DNA from: a bacterium | GTDB lineage: Bacteria; Krumholzibacteriota; Krumholzibacteriia; LZORAL124-64-63 | Reading direction: 5' to 3' | Assembly (NCBI GenBank): GCA_024231905.1 | Contig: JAAEQC010000102.1 | Span: 170,974 to 234,973, forward strand | DNA length: 64,000 nucleotides | Shown: one piece after another, positions 34,947 through 44,354 of the stretch | Numbering within the stretch: the stretch's first letter is position 1 | How the letters are laid out: the number at the start of each line of letters is the position of its first letter | The notes under the pieces: generated by a model | The model's input: only the letters and a program-made list of their open reading frames with translations | Told to the model about the DNA's origin: nothing | Databases searched by the model: none | Translations under genes and position numbers: made by a program

Positions 34947-36365
34947 ATGGAAAGCGCTTATCGACAGTCGGCCCGGCGGGGACGAACCGTGACCGGTGCC
35001 CTGGTCTGCGCCTGCGCCCTGGCCCTGCTGGCGGCCGCCTGCACGAGTGACACCCCCACGGAATTGGGGCAGGGGCTCGTCACGACCGAGTTCGACACGA
35101 CCCTGGCCCTGCTCGGGGTGGAGAACCTCACCCAGTTCAGCGCCCTGGCCATCGAGGACGAGGACGTGCCGCTGAAGAATCAGCAGTTGTTGTATCTGGG
35201 GTCGCGGGAGGGGAACGAGTCGTCGATTCTCATCAATTTCGACTTCGCGAAGCTCGATTCGCTGAATATTCCGCCCGCGTGGATGAATCCGGACAGCACG
35301 GTCTACGTATGGCTGCGATTCGTGCGGGCCCTCAACTACGACAACGTCCTGAAGGCGCCGGCGGACACCTCCCAGTCACCGCTCATGGCAAAATCGCCGG
35401 TGTATTTCGAACTGAACGAATTGGATGCACCCTTCGACTCCACTGATACCTATCCGGGACCCGAGCCGTCCCACTCCGGGATCAACTACAACAGCGAGCA
35501 CAACGACCCGGGGTACGTGGGGGATCTCAATCAGGCTTCCAAGATCAAGATCGATCCTGGAGTCTTCTGGAACTGGTACCAGGAGGGGGCGAAGAAGGGA
35601 TTCGCTGTCCGATCCGGCCCCGAGGCCGATACGACGCTGGTGGGATTCGCCTCGCGGGAGATGCGCCTGCACTACTCCGAGCTGGAACCGTTGGGGGAAT
35701 TCGTCATCGCCGCGCCACACTTCATCGTTGCGTTCGTCGATTCGCTCAGGCTGGGAGTCGAGTTGGTCGACAACACGGCCCTGCTGACCTCCTATTCTGA
35801 CATCTCCACTTTCCACGAGGTAGTTCCGGTGCCGACCGACCCGGCCGATGGCATTGTCGTGCGTACCTGCCTGCGCAATTATCCGGCCATGCACTTCGAC
35901 TTCTCGTCGCTTCCGCCGGACATCTACATCAACCGGGCCGAATTGCGGCTACACAATGACACCACGCGGGGGTTCGGTACCTACTGGTCGCTGGTCCTCG
36001 CGGAGTTTGATTCTCTGGACTTCGACCAGCCTGGCGGCTCCATGACCCTCGACGAACTCGACGATGCGGCCCTATACGTAGTGACCGGCATCACAGCTGT
36101 CACGCCCCAGTTTGACAAGACCCTCGACTTCAACGTCACCCAATATGTGCAGCGGGTGGTGAATGGGGTCTACGACGGCAGCCGCGGCCTGCTCATGGCT
36201 CCGGACGAAAGGTTCTTTTCGGCCTACGACCGCGGCGCTGCGGAGCCTGACTTCTATTTCAGCGAGTACCGCTTCCACGGCACCGCCGACCCCGACCCGA
36301 CCCTGAGACCCCAGTTGCGAATCACCTACAGCAGCATATCGGACCTGGAAGGGGGCACGCCATGA
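34947..36365 (+). CDS. Large lipoprotein, DNRLRE-like domain, unknown function
   Basis: This exported lipoprotein of 472 residues has a lipobox LLAAAC. The mature part is rich in Asp and beta strands. Its C-terminal half (YINRAELRLHNDTTRG, LDFNVTQYVQRVVNG, GLLMAPDE, LRPQLRITYSS) resembles DNRLRE/carbohydrate-binding-type beta sandwiches. I do not recognise a named family for the N-terminal half. ATG 34947 has GAGGAG 12 bases before it; TTG 34941 is better spaced and may be the true start. It overlaps the next gene by 4 bases, so it belongs to the ExbB/ExbD-barrel operon and may bind a surface substrate. That link is inference. Confidence 0.7.
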   Translation: MESAYRQSARRGRTVTGALVCACALALLAAACTSDTPTELGQGLVTTEFDTTLALLGVENLTQFSALAIEDEDVPLKNQQLLYLGSREGNESSILINFDFAKLDSLNIPPAWMNPDSTVYVWLRFVRALNYDNVLKAPADTSQSPLMAKSPVYFELNELDAPFDSTDTYPGPEPSHSGINYNSEHNDPGYVGDLNQASKIKIDPGVFWNWYQEGAKKGFAVRSGPEADTTLVGFASREMRLHYSELEPLGEFVIAAPHFIVAFVDSLRLGVELVDNTALLTSYSDISTFHEVVPVPTDPADGIVVRTCLRNYPAMHFDFSSLPPDIYINRAELRLHNDTTRGFGTYWSLVLAEFDSLDFDQPGGSMTLDELDDAALYVVTGITAVTPQFDKTLDFNVTQYVQRVVNGVYDGSRGLLMAPDERFFSAYDRGAAEPDFYFSEYRFHGTADPDPTLRPQLRITYSSISDLEGGTP

Positions 36366-37585
36366 ACCGCCTCCAATCTGTGATCGTCCTGGTCTTGCTG
36401 GGATGCCTGGTGTCGACCCTGCCCGCGTCCGCCCAGTCGCCCTTCGCCCTGACCAACATCGGGCAGCGCATCCAGAACGAGGACGCGCGCATGGTGGCCC
36501 GGGGTTTCGGTATGACCGTCACCGATACGATGCACCCGGGCTTCAAGAACCTGGCCTCCCTGGCCGGCCTGCGGCACGTGGCGGTGGGATTCACCGGCTA
36601 CGGCGAGCGGGTCAAGGCGGAGGACAGCGCGGGATCACGCACCACCTATCGCACTTTCACGCCCGATTTGCGGGTGGCTTTCCCGGCCATGAAAGGCAGG
36701 ATGGCCCTGTCCGCCGGATTCTCCATCGAACGTTCGACCAACTACCGGACCGGCATCGACAACACCTGGTACGCCTGGGACGACACCCTGGTGGGCGATG
36801 AGCGCTTCATCCGGGAAGGGTCCATTTTTACGGTTCCCCTGGGAGTGGCCTACCGCGTGGGACCGTCCCTGGCGGTGAGCGCCTCGCTGAACCTGGTCCG
36901 CGGCACCATGCGCGAATCCCTGGGCCACTTCTACACAGAGCCGGCCAGTTCTCTGGGGCGCCCCTTCTACCAGGCCACCGGACGGGTGGACGAGGACAAG
37001 TACTACGGTACCTCGAGCACCGTGAGTTTCCTCTTCACGCCCGATGGCGGACGACTGCGTTTGGCCGCGTCCTACACGCCGTCCTACGACATCCGTATCG
37101 AGCGCAAGGTGGAACTGAACGGGGTGGCCGAGCGCGCGGACACGGAGCATCAGATGACCATGCCGGAGGCCCTCCAAGCCGGTTTCGAGTTTGGCCTGAA
37201 CAAGCGCTGGCGTGTTGGCGGCGACGCCCTGTTGCAGCGCTTCTCATCCTACGAGGGTCGCGAGGACTGGGCGGCGGCCATGGAGGACGAGTATCGTGTC
37301 ACGGCCGGTGTGGAGAGGGTACGGGGCACCGAGCGCCGGGGCGGCGCCGGGAACCTGCCCTTGCGTCTGAGCGGCGCCTACCAGAAGTGGGGATACCGGA
37401 TCGGCGGCGAACCGGTGGAGGAACTGAGCTTCAGCGCGGGCACGGGCTTCCCGTTCGGGCACGACATGGGGCAGTTGGATGTGGCGCTGACCTGGGGTAA
37501 GATCGGTGACCTGGGCACGAACGGACTACAGAGCGACCTGTGGCGGGTGACCGTCTCGGTCACGGGACTCGAGGCCTGGTGGTAA
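36362..37585 (+). CDS. Outer membrane beta-barrel protein
   Basis: This 407-residue protein has a signal peptide (LQSVIVLVLLGCLVSTLPASAQ). The mature start SPFALTNIGQRIQNEDARMVARG and PGFKNLASLAGL resemble the hatch part of OmpP1/FadL-like and PorP-like barrels. Beta strands fill the rest, and it ends in an aromatic WRVTVSVTGLEAWW. It overlaps the preceding lipoprotein gene (ATGA), so the two are coupled, a lipoprotein-barrel pairing similar in layout to SusD/SusC. I see no TonB box, so this is not a SusC homologue. Transport or surface display is the likely role. Confidence 0.75.
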   Translation: MNRLQSVIVLVLLGCLVSTLPASAQSPFALTNIGQRIQNEDARMVARGFGMTVTDTMHPGFKNLASLAGLRHVAVGFTGYGERVKAEDSAGSRTTYRTFTPDLRVAFPAMKGRMALSAGFSIERSTNYRTGIDNTWYAWDDTLVGDERFIREGSIFTVPLGVAYRVGPSLAVSASLNLVRGTMRESLGHFYTEPASSLGRPFYQATGRVDEDKYYGTSSTVSFLFTPDGGRLRLAASYTPSYDIRIERKVELNGVAERADTEHQMTMPEALQAGFEFGLNKRWRVGGDALLQRFSSYEGREDWAAAMEDEYRVTAGVERVRGTERRGGAGNLPLRLSGAYQKWGYRIGGEPVEELSFSAGTGFPFGHDMGQLDVALTWGKIGDLGTNGLQSDLWRVTVSVTGLEAWW

Positions 37586-37599
37586 CGAAGGAAACGAAT

Positions 37600-38379
37600 A
37601 TGAAGCGATGTGCGACGAGGATCCCGATTCTCCCGATGTTTCTGATGCTCCTGACGGCGGCCGTGCTGGCTGTGTCCCTGGGCGGATGCCAGCAGGAGGA
37701 GACGCCAACGACGCCCCTCGAAGTTTTTGTGGCCCGCACGGGCCATCTGGAAGGACCGGCCCTGGACGACACCCTGCGTGCGGCCATGGCCGAGGGCCCG
37801 CCTACGTCGGTCTTCGCCGGCTTCCTCATCGGCAATGGGTTTCATGCGTCGGCCGCCGACAGCGCCTTCCAGGTGGGTTGGCACGATCCGGGTGTGAACA
37901 CGCTGCTGGACAGTGCCGAGACCTACTTCGGCGGCGCCGTCGCCCAGGACAGCACCTTCATCGAGGGACTCGTGAACCTGGGGTCCGTGTGGGATGATCG
38001 AGCCGAGGGCATCTCCGATCGCCGGCTGAAGCAGGATGCGGTGAACGAGGCTGAACACTGGTACCGCCGCGCCTTGGCCGTGGATGAGACCGAGATCAAG
38101 GCCCGCTGCAACCTGGGCGGCCTCTTCCTGCGCCAGCGACGCACCAACGACGCCGTGCGCGAATTCACGACGGCCCTGGAGTACGCCCCCGAGAGTTCCC
38201 TGGCCCACTACAACCTGGCCATCATGTTCGCCGAGGCGAAGCTATACCGCGAAGCGATCCGGGAATTCGAACTGGCCGCCGAATACGATAACGAGGGTGA
38301 TATCGGCGAACGCGCCCAGGAGAGCGCGCGCATCATCCGGGAGCTCATGAGCGCCCCGGACCAGTTGCCGGACAAGTGA
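37600..38379 (+). CDS. TPR-repeat lipoprotein
   Basis: A 259-residue lipoprotein with lipobox SLGGC. About three tetratricopeptide repeats occupy residues 100-240 (AEHWYRRALAVDETEIKARC, AVREFTTALEYAPESSLAHY, AIREFELAAEYDNEGDIGER), with flanking helices. TPR lipoproteins serve as scaffolds in outer-membrane assembly or secretion complexes. It lies 14 bases after the barrel gene and overlaps mnmA by 4 bases (GTGA). Confidence 0.85.
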   Translation: MKRCATRIPILPMFLMLLTAAVLAVSLGGCQQEETPTTPLEVFVARTGHLEGPALDDTLRAAMAEGPPTSVFAGFLIGNGFHASAADSAFQVGWHDPGVNTLLDSAETYFGGAVAQDSTFIEGLVNLGSVWDDRAEGISDRRLKQDAVNEAEHWYRRALAVDETEIKARCNLGGLFLRQRRTNDAVREFTTALEYAPESSLAHYNLAIMFAEAKLYREAIREFELAAEYDNEGDIGERAQESARIIRELMSAPDQLPDK

Positions 38380-39530
38380 TCTTCCCGCTCCCCATCCCGG
38401 AGGACCTGCGGTGGCGCCTGGAGCCGGGTACGCGGGTTCTGCTGGGCCTGAGCGGTGGTGTGGACAGCGCCGTCTCCCTGGCCCTCCTGCACGCCCTGGA
38501 CTGCGACGTCCAGTGTGTGACCTTCAAGAACTTCTGTTACGGGGACGCCGCCGAGGAGGCGGGGGAGAAGTCCTGCTGCTCCCTGGACGCCATCGACGAA
38601 GCCCGGCGCCTGGCTGCCCGTTTCGCGGCGCCGCACTGGGTGGGCAACGTGGAGGACGCTTTCCGCCAGGCGGTCATCGATCCCTTCGTGGCCGAGTACC
38701 AGGCCGCCCGTACACCCAACCCCTGCCTCCACTGCAACGGCACGGTGCGCTTCCCTGAACTGGTGCGGCTGGCCGACCGGCAGGGGTGCACCCTGGCGGC
38801 CACGGGGCACTACGCGCGGGTCCGGATGGATGATGACGGAGCCCGTCTTCTGCGGGGCGCGGACCCCGGTAAGGACCAGGCCTACTTCCTGCATCGGGTT
38901 GATCGGTCCGTGCTGGCGCGGGTTGTCTTCCCCCTGGGCTGGTTCGTCAAGGCTGACGTGCGCCGGGCGGCCCGGGAGCTGGACCTGAGGGTGGCCTCGC
39001 GGCCGGACAGCCAGGAGATCTGTTTCGTACCCGACGACGACCGGAGCTTCCTCTTCACCGGCGCCGGCGCGCCCCGGCCCGGGGAGATCGTCGACCGGGA
39101 CGGCCAGGTGCTGGGCGAACACCGCGGTCTGGTCCACTACACGGTGGGCCAGCGCCGGGGCCTGGGGGTGGCGGCGCCGGAGCCCCTGTACGTGCTGGAA
39201 CTCCGGCTTGCCGAGAACCGTCTGGTGGTGGGGCCGCAGTCGGCCCTGGATCGGGACCGCTTGCTGGCGGACGACTTCGTGGCCGCGGTGCCGGATCTGC
39301 CCGCCGAGGGTGCGACCTACGGCGGGGTGCCGGTGACGGCACGCATCCGCCACCGCCACCAGGGGGCGGCGGTGGCCCGCTGGCGGCTGCAAGGTGGGCG
39401 CCTGGTCGTCGAACTGGCCGAACCGGTTTCCGGGGCGGCCCCGGGCCAGGGACTGGTGCTATACGCGGAGGATCTGGTGCTCGGCGGTGGACGCCTGCGG
39501 GAGACATCTGCGGAAAAGGAGACGGCGTGA
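38376..39530 (+). CDS. mnmA: tRNA-specific 2-thiouridylase MnmA
   Basis: The 384-residue enzyme thiolates U34 in tRNA-Lys, Glu and Gln. It has the ATP-pyrophosphatase P-loop LSGGVDSAV. Catalytic cysteines lie in TPNPCLHCN and in SRPDSQEICFV, the pair that forms the persulfide/disulfide. The C-terminal part (LVHYTVGQRRGLGVAAPEPLYVL) is the MnmA beta-barrel. The GTG start overlaps the upstream TPR gene. Between the P-loop and the catalytic site the region reads NFCYGDAA...SCCSLDAIDEARRLA, as in the family. It is embedded in the envelope operon without an obvious functional link. Confidence 0.95.
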   Translation: MIFPLPIPEDLRWRLEPGTRVLLGLSGGVDSAVSLALLHALDCDVQCVTFKNFCYGDAAEEAGEKSCCSLDAIDEARRLAARFAAPHWVGNVEDAFRQAVIDPFVAEYQAARTPNPCLHCNGTVRFPELVRLADRQGCTLAATGHYARVRMDDDGARLLRGADPGKDQAYFLHRVDRSVLARVVFPLGWFVKADVRRAARELDLRVASRPDSQEICFVPDDDRSFLFTGAGAPRPGEIVDRDGQVLGEHRGLVHYTVGQRRGLGVAAPEPLYVLELRLAENRLVVGPQSALDRDRLLADDFVAAVPDLPAEGATYGGVPVTARIRHRHQGAAVARWRLQGGRLVVELAEPVSGAAPGQGLVLYAEDLVLGGGRLRETSAEKETA

Positions 39531-40840
39531 AACGACGCTTGTTGTGGGGAGTCGGAGTGCCGCTGGCCCTGGGCCTGGTGTTGATGCTGGTCCTGCCGCG
39601 GCTCGTGTCGGGGGATGCTTTGCGGAATCTGGTGGTGGACGCGATCACCGAGGCCACGGGTGCACAGGTGGAACTGGGCGAAGCTACCGTGGGGACCTGG
39701 CCGCGCCTGGCCGTCACGCTGGCCGAGGGCCGGATCACCGGTACAGGTGCGGCCTTGACCGCCTGCAGCGGCACCGAGACCGACATCGAGACTTACGCGG
39801 CGGACGTGAACCTGGTGGAACTGCGCATGGCCCTGTGGCCGTTGTTGCGTGGGGAGATCGAAGTGGCTTCGGTGCGGGTGGATGTGCCGCGGCTGGAGAT
39901 TACCCTGCCCGAGGACCGGATAGCCCTGTCGGGCGCAGTCCTGCGCCTTCACGACCTGACGCTCGCCGTGCCCGAGGACGAACCGGCCGCAGGGGCCCCG
40001 CCGGGGGCGCTCATACCGGTGGACCTGGCCTGCCGGGCGGATCTGGAGGTGGCGCGTCTCACCGCCTCGGGTGCCGACTACGAGCAGGTGACGGCCGAAG
40101 CCGCCCTGGCCGGTCGCGTGATCACGGTGGATCCCGTGCGCGCCGAACGCGGTGGGGGCGTGATCACCGGCACTGCCACCGTGGACTATGTGGCCGATCC
40201 CTGGGGCCGCCTGACTTTCGAGTTCGCGGCCGAGGGGGTGCCCGCGGCGGAGCTGTTGGGACCCTGGGCGCCGGACATCGGCACGCGTCTCGTGAGCGAT
40301 CTGACCGCCGCCGGCCGCGGCAGCTGCAGCCTGCAGGACCCGGACTCGGCGCGCGCCACCCTCGGTCTGGAGGGCACGGTGACCGCCGGCGACGGCGTGC
40401 TCCACGCGGGCGACTGGTTGCAGGAGGTCCTACCCTATCTGGGAAAGCGGCACGATCTGGTGGACGTACGCTTCCGCGGCCTGGACCACGCCTTCCGCGT
40501 GGCGGACGGCCGCTACCTGGTGGACCGGCTGGAGATCGACGGCCTGGATACGACCTGGCGCGGTGCCGGTTGGGTGGGCCTGGACGACTCCATCGACCTG
40601 GACCTGGCCGTGAAGCTGCCGCCGGGCTTCACCCCGGATCTGGGAGCCTGGAGTTTTCTGGCCGAGACCCTGCGGGACGCCAATGGCCGCGTGCAACTGG
40701 ATCTGACGTTGACGGGACGGTCCTCCAAGCCCAAGGTAGGACTGGATCTGGCGGGCCTGAGGGCTTCCGCGCGCGAGGATGGTGGCGAGTCCGCGAAGAA
40801 GGGGCTGGGCGGCCTCCTTGACAAATGGAAGAACAGATAG
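39527..40840 (+). CDS. AsmA-like protein
   Basis: This 437-residue protein has an N-terminal signal/anchor helix (LLWGVGVPLALGLVLMLVLP) followed by a domain of beta-rich repeats: LRNLVVDAITEATGAQVELG, LRMALWPLLRGEIEVASVRV and DLDLAVKLPPGFTPDLG. These match the AsmA family, bridge-like lipid-transfer proteins linking inner and outer membranes. It starts at GTG overlapping the mnmA stop. Its C-terminus (LGGLLDKWKNR) is basic. It closes the gene run that began with the TonB-like protein. Confidence 0.85.
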   Translation: MKRRLLWGVGVPLALGLVLMLVLPRLVSGDALRNLVVDAITEATGAQVELGEATVGTWPRLAVTLAEGRITGTGAALTACSGTETDIETYAADVNLVELRMALWPLLRGEIEVASVRVDVPRLEITLPEDRIALSGAVLRLHDLTLAVPEDEPAAGAPPGALIPVDLACRADLEVARLTASGADYEQVTAEAALAGRVITVDPVRAERGGGVITGTATVDYVADPWGRLTFEFAAEGVPAAELLGPWAPDIGTRLVSDLTAAGRGSCSLQDPDSARATLGLEGTVTAGDGVLHAGDWLQEVLPYLGKRHDLVDVRFRGLDHAFRVADGRYLVDRLEIDGLDTTWRGAGWVGLDDSIDLDLAVKLPPGFTPDLGAWSFLAETLRDANGRVQLDLTLTGRSSKPKVGLDLAGLRASAREDGGESAKKGLGGLLDKWKNR

Positions 40841-40956
40841 TAGCGTGCCTCTCCGCTGACGGCGTCGGCGGCCTGCCGGCCGGGCCACGCCGGGGTGGAC
40901 AAAGGGCACGTTACCAATAGGCTCGGTAAAGTCCTGGGATTCAACGATAATCCTGG

Positions 40957-41043
40957 GGAGGGCTAGTCCTAATTGGTAAGGCAGCGGTCTTGAAAACCGC
41001 CGGGTGAAAGCCCTTGGGGGTTCGAGTCCCCCGCCCTCCGCCA
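40957..41043 (+). tRNA. tRNA-Ser (TGA)
   Basis: An 87-base tRNA with acceptor GGAGGGC/GCCCTCC, anticodon loop CTTGAAA (anticodon TGA) and a long variable arm with a GGG/CCC stem, typical of serine tRNAs. CCA is encoded. The first of three tRNAs in a row. Confidence 0.95.
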
Positions 41044-41050
41044 GGTTTCC

Positions 41051-41138
<88 letters not shown>

Positions 41139-41156
41139 CAGACATTCGAATATGGT

Positions 41157-41233
41157 GCGCCCATAGCTCAACTGGATAGAGCGTCTGGCTACGGACCAGG
41201 AGGCTGGGGGTTCGAATCCTCCTGGGCGTACCA
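41157..41233 (+). tRNA. tRNA-Arg (ACG)
   Basis: A 77-base tRNA with anticodon loop CTACGGA (anticodon ACG, expected to be edited to ICG by TadA, whose gene lies 8 kb downstream). The first acceptor pair is a G-T wobble and CCA is encoded. Confidence 0.95.
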
Positions 41234-41248
41234 CCCAAATTCGAAGAG

Positions 41249-41280
41249 AAGCGGCCCGCTGCAAGGCGGGCCGCTTTCTT
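41249..41280 (+). terminator. Terminator of the Ser-Ser-Arg tRNA cluster
   Basis: An 11-bp GC-rich stem (41249-41259 with 41266-41276), 6-base loop, then TTCTT. It ends the tRNA transcript before the amylase gene. Confidence 0.8.
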
Positions 41281-41324
41281 GTGGAACCGGCCCTCACCGG
41301 TCCCCGCCGCCAGGACGTGTTATC

Positions 41325-43613
41325 ATGACTTGGCAACGACGACCAGCCCGACTTCGGCGAAAGCGGCTCCCGATCATGCATCCCCTGCGTCACGGAGGCC
41401 TCGCCCTCCTCTTCCTCGCTCTCCTGGCCGGTGGGGCCTCTGCCGTTCCGGTCACTTTCCAGGTTCGCATGCACGAACAGATCGCCTTGGGTCACTTCGA
41501 TCCGGTCGGCGACACGGTGGACGTGGCCGGCTCCTTCAACAACTGGGGGATCGACCCGCTCACACCCCTGGCCGATGCCGACGGCGATACCATTTACGCC
41601 GTCACCCTCGCGGGCTTCACAGCGGGCGATACCATCGAATTCAAGTTCCGTATCAATGGCCAGTGGGACGGCAGCGAGGAGTTTCCCGGTGGCGGGTCCA
41701 ACCGCACCTACGATGTGCAGGCGAGCGGCAACGAGATCCTCGTCTGGTACTCGGACGTGGAGCCCTACGTGCCCGTGCCGCCGGACACGAGTGAGCTCGC
41801 CTGGTGGAATGACACGATCTTCTACGAGGTCTTCGTACGGTCCTTCCATGACAGCGACGGCGATGGCATCGGCGACCTGGCGGGACTGATCGGGAGGCTG
41901 GACTATCTCAACGACGGCGACCCGGGCACCACCGACGACCTGGGCATAACCGGTATCTGGCTCATGCCCATCAACGACTCGCCCAGCTACCACGGTTACG
42001 ACGCCACCGACTACCGATCCATCAATCCCGACTACGGCACCATGGCCGACTTCCAGGCCTTCCTGGATGCAGCCCACGCACGGGGCATCAAGGTCATCGT
42101 CGACTACGTCATGAACCACTGCTCGACCCAGCACCCGTGGTTCCAGCAGGCGGCCGCGGGCAATCCCGCCTACCGGGACTGGTTCCGCTGGTCGTCGTCG
42201 GACCCGGGCTACACCGGGCCCTGGGGCCAGACCGTGTGGCACTGGAATTCCGCCGAGTATTACTACGGCCTGTTCTGGGGTGGCATGCCCGACCTCAACT
42301 ACGACACCGCCGCCGTGAAGACCGAGATGTTCGACGCGGCCGGCTACTGGCTGGACACAGTGGGGGTAGACGGTTTCCGCCTGGACGCCATCCTCTACAT
42401 CGACGAGGACGGCACCCAGCTGCAGAACACGGCTGCGACCTACCAGTTCTGGCAGGACTTCAACCTACACGTGAAGGCCGTGGAGCCGGACGTGCTGTCG
42501 GTGGGGGAGGCGTGGAGTGGTTCGTCCTCGATTCTGAACTACGTGGTCGACGATCGCCTGGACATCTGCTTCGAGTTCAACCTGGCGGGTAGCACCCTCG
42601 GCGCCGTGAACAACGCCTACGCGGGCGATCTGGCCAACAGCGCCGAGTACGTCTACGGCCTGTACCCGTATCTGCAGTTCGCCACCTTCCTGACCAACCA
42701 TGACCAGGAGCGCTCGTTCACGACCTTCGGCGAGGATCAGGGCAAGGCCAAGGTGGCCGCGGGCATCTACCTGACCCTGCCGGGGGTCCCGTTCCTCTAC
42801 TACGGAGAGGAGATCGGCATGACCGGCGCCAAGCCGGACGAGTTCATCCGCACGCCCATGCAGTGGACGGGGGGCTACCAGGCCGGCTTCACTTCCGGTA
42901 CGCCATGGCAGGCGGTCAACGCCGACTATCCCACCACCAACGTTGCCACCGCTGACGCGGATCCGAACTCGCTGCTGGCCTGGTACCGCCGGCTCATCGC
43001 CGTGCGCACCGGGGCGCCGGCCCTGCGACGGGGCGAGTACCTGGGACTGGCGAGTTCCGAGGCGGCGGTCTTCGCCTTCCAGCGACGGCACGAGGGACAG
43101 AGCCTGCTCTGCCTGGCCAACACGTCGGCGGCGAACCGCACCGTCACGGTGACCGGCGTGGCCGGCGGACTGGTGCCCGGCGAACACGTGCTGGTCAACC
43201 TGCTTGAAGGGGCGGACACCCGCACGGTGACCGTCACCGCGGGCTACGAGATTCACGGCCTGGATCTGGACGGCCACGAGGTGGCGGTGTACGAGTTCCA
43301 GGACGCCAGTGACGTGGGTGGGGAATTGCCGGCGGCGGGCGTGATGTTGCAGCAGAACTTCCCTAATCCGTTCAATCCCGAGACCGTTATCGCCTTCGAG
43401 CTGCCTCGGGAGGCGACCGTGAGTCTGGCCGTTTACGACGTGGCTGGGCGGCGGTTGGCGGTGCTGGCGGACGGTCCGCGAGCGGCGGGACCGCACCGCG
43501 TGACTTGGCAAGGCGCCGATGACGCCGGGCGGTCCGTGGGAGCGGGCGTGTACTTCGCGCGGCTGGTGGCCGGCGGACAGACGCGGTTGATCAAGATGAC
43601 ATCGGTGAAGTAG
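41325..43613 (+). CDS. Secreted alpha-amylase family (GH13) with N-terminal CBM-like and FlgD-like C-terminal domains
   Basis: This 762-residue exported enzyme has a signal region ([19 protein letters not shown]). An N-terminal beta sandwich ([23 protein letters not shown]) resembles AMPK-type/CBM48 or CBM20 starch-binding domains. The GH13 barrel holds VIVDYVMNH, the nucleophile Asp in VDGFRLDA (about residue 353), acid/base Glu in VGEAW (about 394) and TNHDQE (about 458). It ends in a FlgD-type Ig domain ([33 protein letters not shown]). It should hydrolyse alpha-glucans outside the cell. Start ATG 41325 has AGGA at 9 bases; ATG 41376 is an alternative. Confidence 0.93.
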   Translation: MTWQRRPARLRRKRLPIMHPLRHGGLALLFLALLAGGASAVPVTFQVRMHEQIALGHFDPVGDTVDVAGSFNNWGIDPLTPLADADGDTIYAVTLAGFTAGDTIEFKFRINGQWDGSEEFPGGGSNRTYDVQASGNEILVWYSDVEPYVPVPPDTSELAWWNDTIFYEVFVRSFHDSDGDGIGDLAGLIGRLDYLNDGDPGTTDDLGITGIWLMPINDSPSYHGYDATDYRSINPDYGTMADFQAFLDAAHARGIKVIVDYVMNHCSTQHPWFQQAAAGNPAYRDWFRWSSSDPGYTGPWGQTVWHWNSAEYYYGLFWGGMPDLNYDTAAVKTEMFDAAGYWLDTVGVDGFRLDAILYIDEDGTQLQNTAATYQFWQDFNLHVKAVEPDVLSVGEAWSGSSSILNYVVDDRLDICFEFNLAGSTLGAVNNAYAGDLANSAEYVYGLYPYLQFATFLTNHDQERSFTTFGEDQGKAKVAAGIYLTLPGVPFLYYGEEIGMTGAKPDEFIRTPMQWTGGYQAGFTSGTPWQAVNADYPTTNVATADADPNSLLAWYRRLIAVRTGAPALRRGEYLGLASSEAAVFAFQRRHEGQSLLCLANTSAANRTVTVTGVAGGLVPGEHVLVNLLEGADTRTVTVTAGYEIHGLDLDGHEVAVYEFQDASDVGGELPAAGVMLQQNFPNPFNPETVIAFELPREATVSLAVYDVAGRRLAVLADGPRAAGPHRVTWQGADDAGRSVGAGVYFARLVAGGQTRLIKMTSVK

Positions 43614-43638
43614 ACGACACGACGTCGAACCTGAGCGA

Positions 43639-43664
43639 AGCGGCCCGCCGGCAGGCGGGCCGCT
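43639..43664 (+). terminator. Hairpin after the amylase gene
   Basis: An 11-bp perfect GC stem (43639-43649 with 43654-43664) with a 4-base loop, no T run. It stands between the convergent amylase and lipoprotein genes. Confidence 0.5.
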
Positions 43665-43686
43665 CGTGCCGGTGATGCCGTGCGCG

Positions 43687-44328
43687 TCAGTCGATGACCA
43701 GTTCGGGCAGGTACTCGGCCTTGAGCGAACCCCAGAGTTGGTCGTCGACACCCTTGACGGCGGCCGTTTCGTCGACGATGGAGTCCAGGCGGAAGCGGGT
43801 GCGTGTCTGACCACCGTCAGCGACCTGTTCGGACATGACCCGGACGGTGATCCGGCCGCGGATGGCGACCTGGTTGTCACCCTCGGTCGTGGACCGCGTG
43901 TAGGCCAGGATCACCTCGAAGGTCGCTTCGCGGAGGCCGCCGCCCACGTCGGACCACTGGTCCTCGATCCGGCTGAGGACCGCGAAGTTGATATCCGTGA
44001 TGGGGCCCACGACCGTGCCCGGCGTACCTCCGGAGAACATCTGCTCGGAGATGGCCACTTCCTGGGCGTAGGTGAAGAACGCCGCGGGTAGCTGGAACGC
44101 GTCCACGGTCGCCTGTTGGAGGTCGAACCGGAAACCGTCGTCCAGGCAGAGAACGTACTCGGCGAGATCCCGGTCCTCGTGGGCGTTCAGGAAGTTCTCC
44201 ATGAGCTGGTCCGGCGAGTCGGCCAGGGGGTAGCCCTCCGGTGCGGGCTTGGCCGGGTCGTTCTCGTCGCTGCAGCCGGCGCCGAGGGCGGTCAGGACGA
44301 GGAGGCCACAGAGCATCCATTTGCGCAT
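43687..44328 (-). CDS. Small lipoprotein, NTF2/SnoaL-like, tandem paralogue 2
   Basis: This 213-residue lipoprotein has lipobox LGAGC. The body has the N-terminal helix-turn pattern of NTF2-like folds (SPDQLMENFLNAHEDRDL, VLCLDDGFRF, QLPAAFFTYAQEVAISEQMF). It closely matches the upstream gene: both carry an aligned SP[DE]Q...N[FY]K/NF..A...RD block and a MFSG motif. No catalytic residues are recognisable. It could bind a hydrophobic ligand. The start at 44328 has AAAGGA. The two genes are separated by about 26 bases. Confidence 0.7.
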   Translation of the reverse strand: MRKWMLCGLLVLTALGAGCSDENDPAKPAPEGYPLADSPDQLMENFLNAHEDRDLAEYVLCLDDGFRFDLQQATVDAFQLPAAFFTYAQEVAISEQMFSGGTPGTVVGPITDINFAVLSRIEDQWSDVGGGLREATFEVILAYTRSTTEGDNQVAIRGRITVRVMSEQVADGGQTRTRFRLDSIVDETAAVKGVDDQLWGSLKAEYLPELVID

Positions 44329-44354
44329 GGTGGGTCCTTTCGTCGGGCTCGCGG

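Noticed and set aside
36362..37585. SusC-like TonB-dependent receptor
   Set aside because: Far too short at 407 residues, with no plug domain or TonB box.
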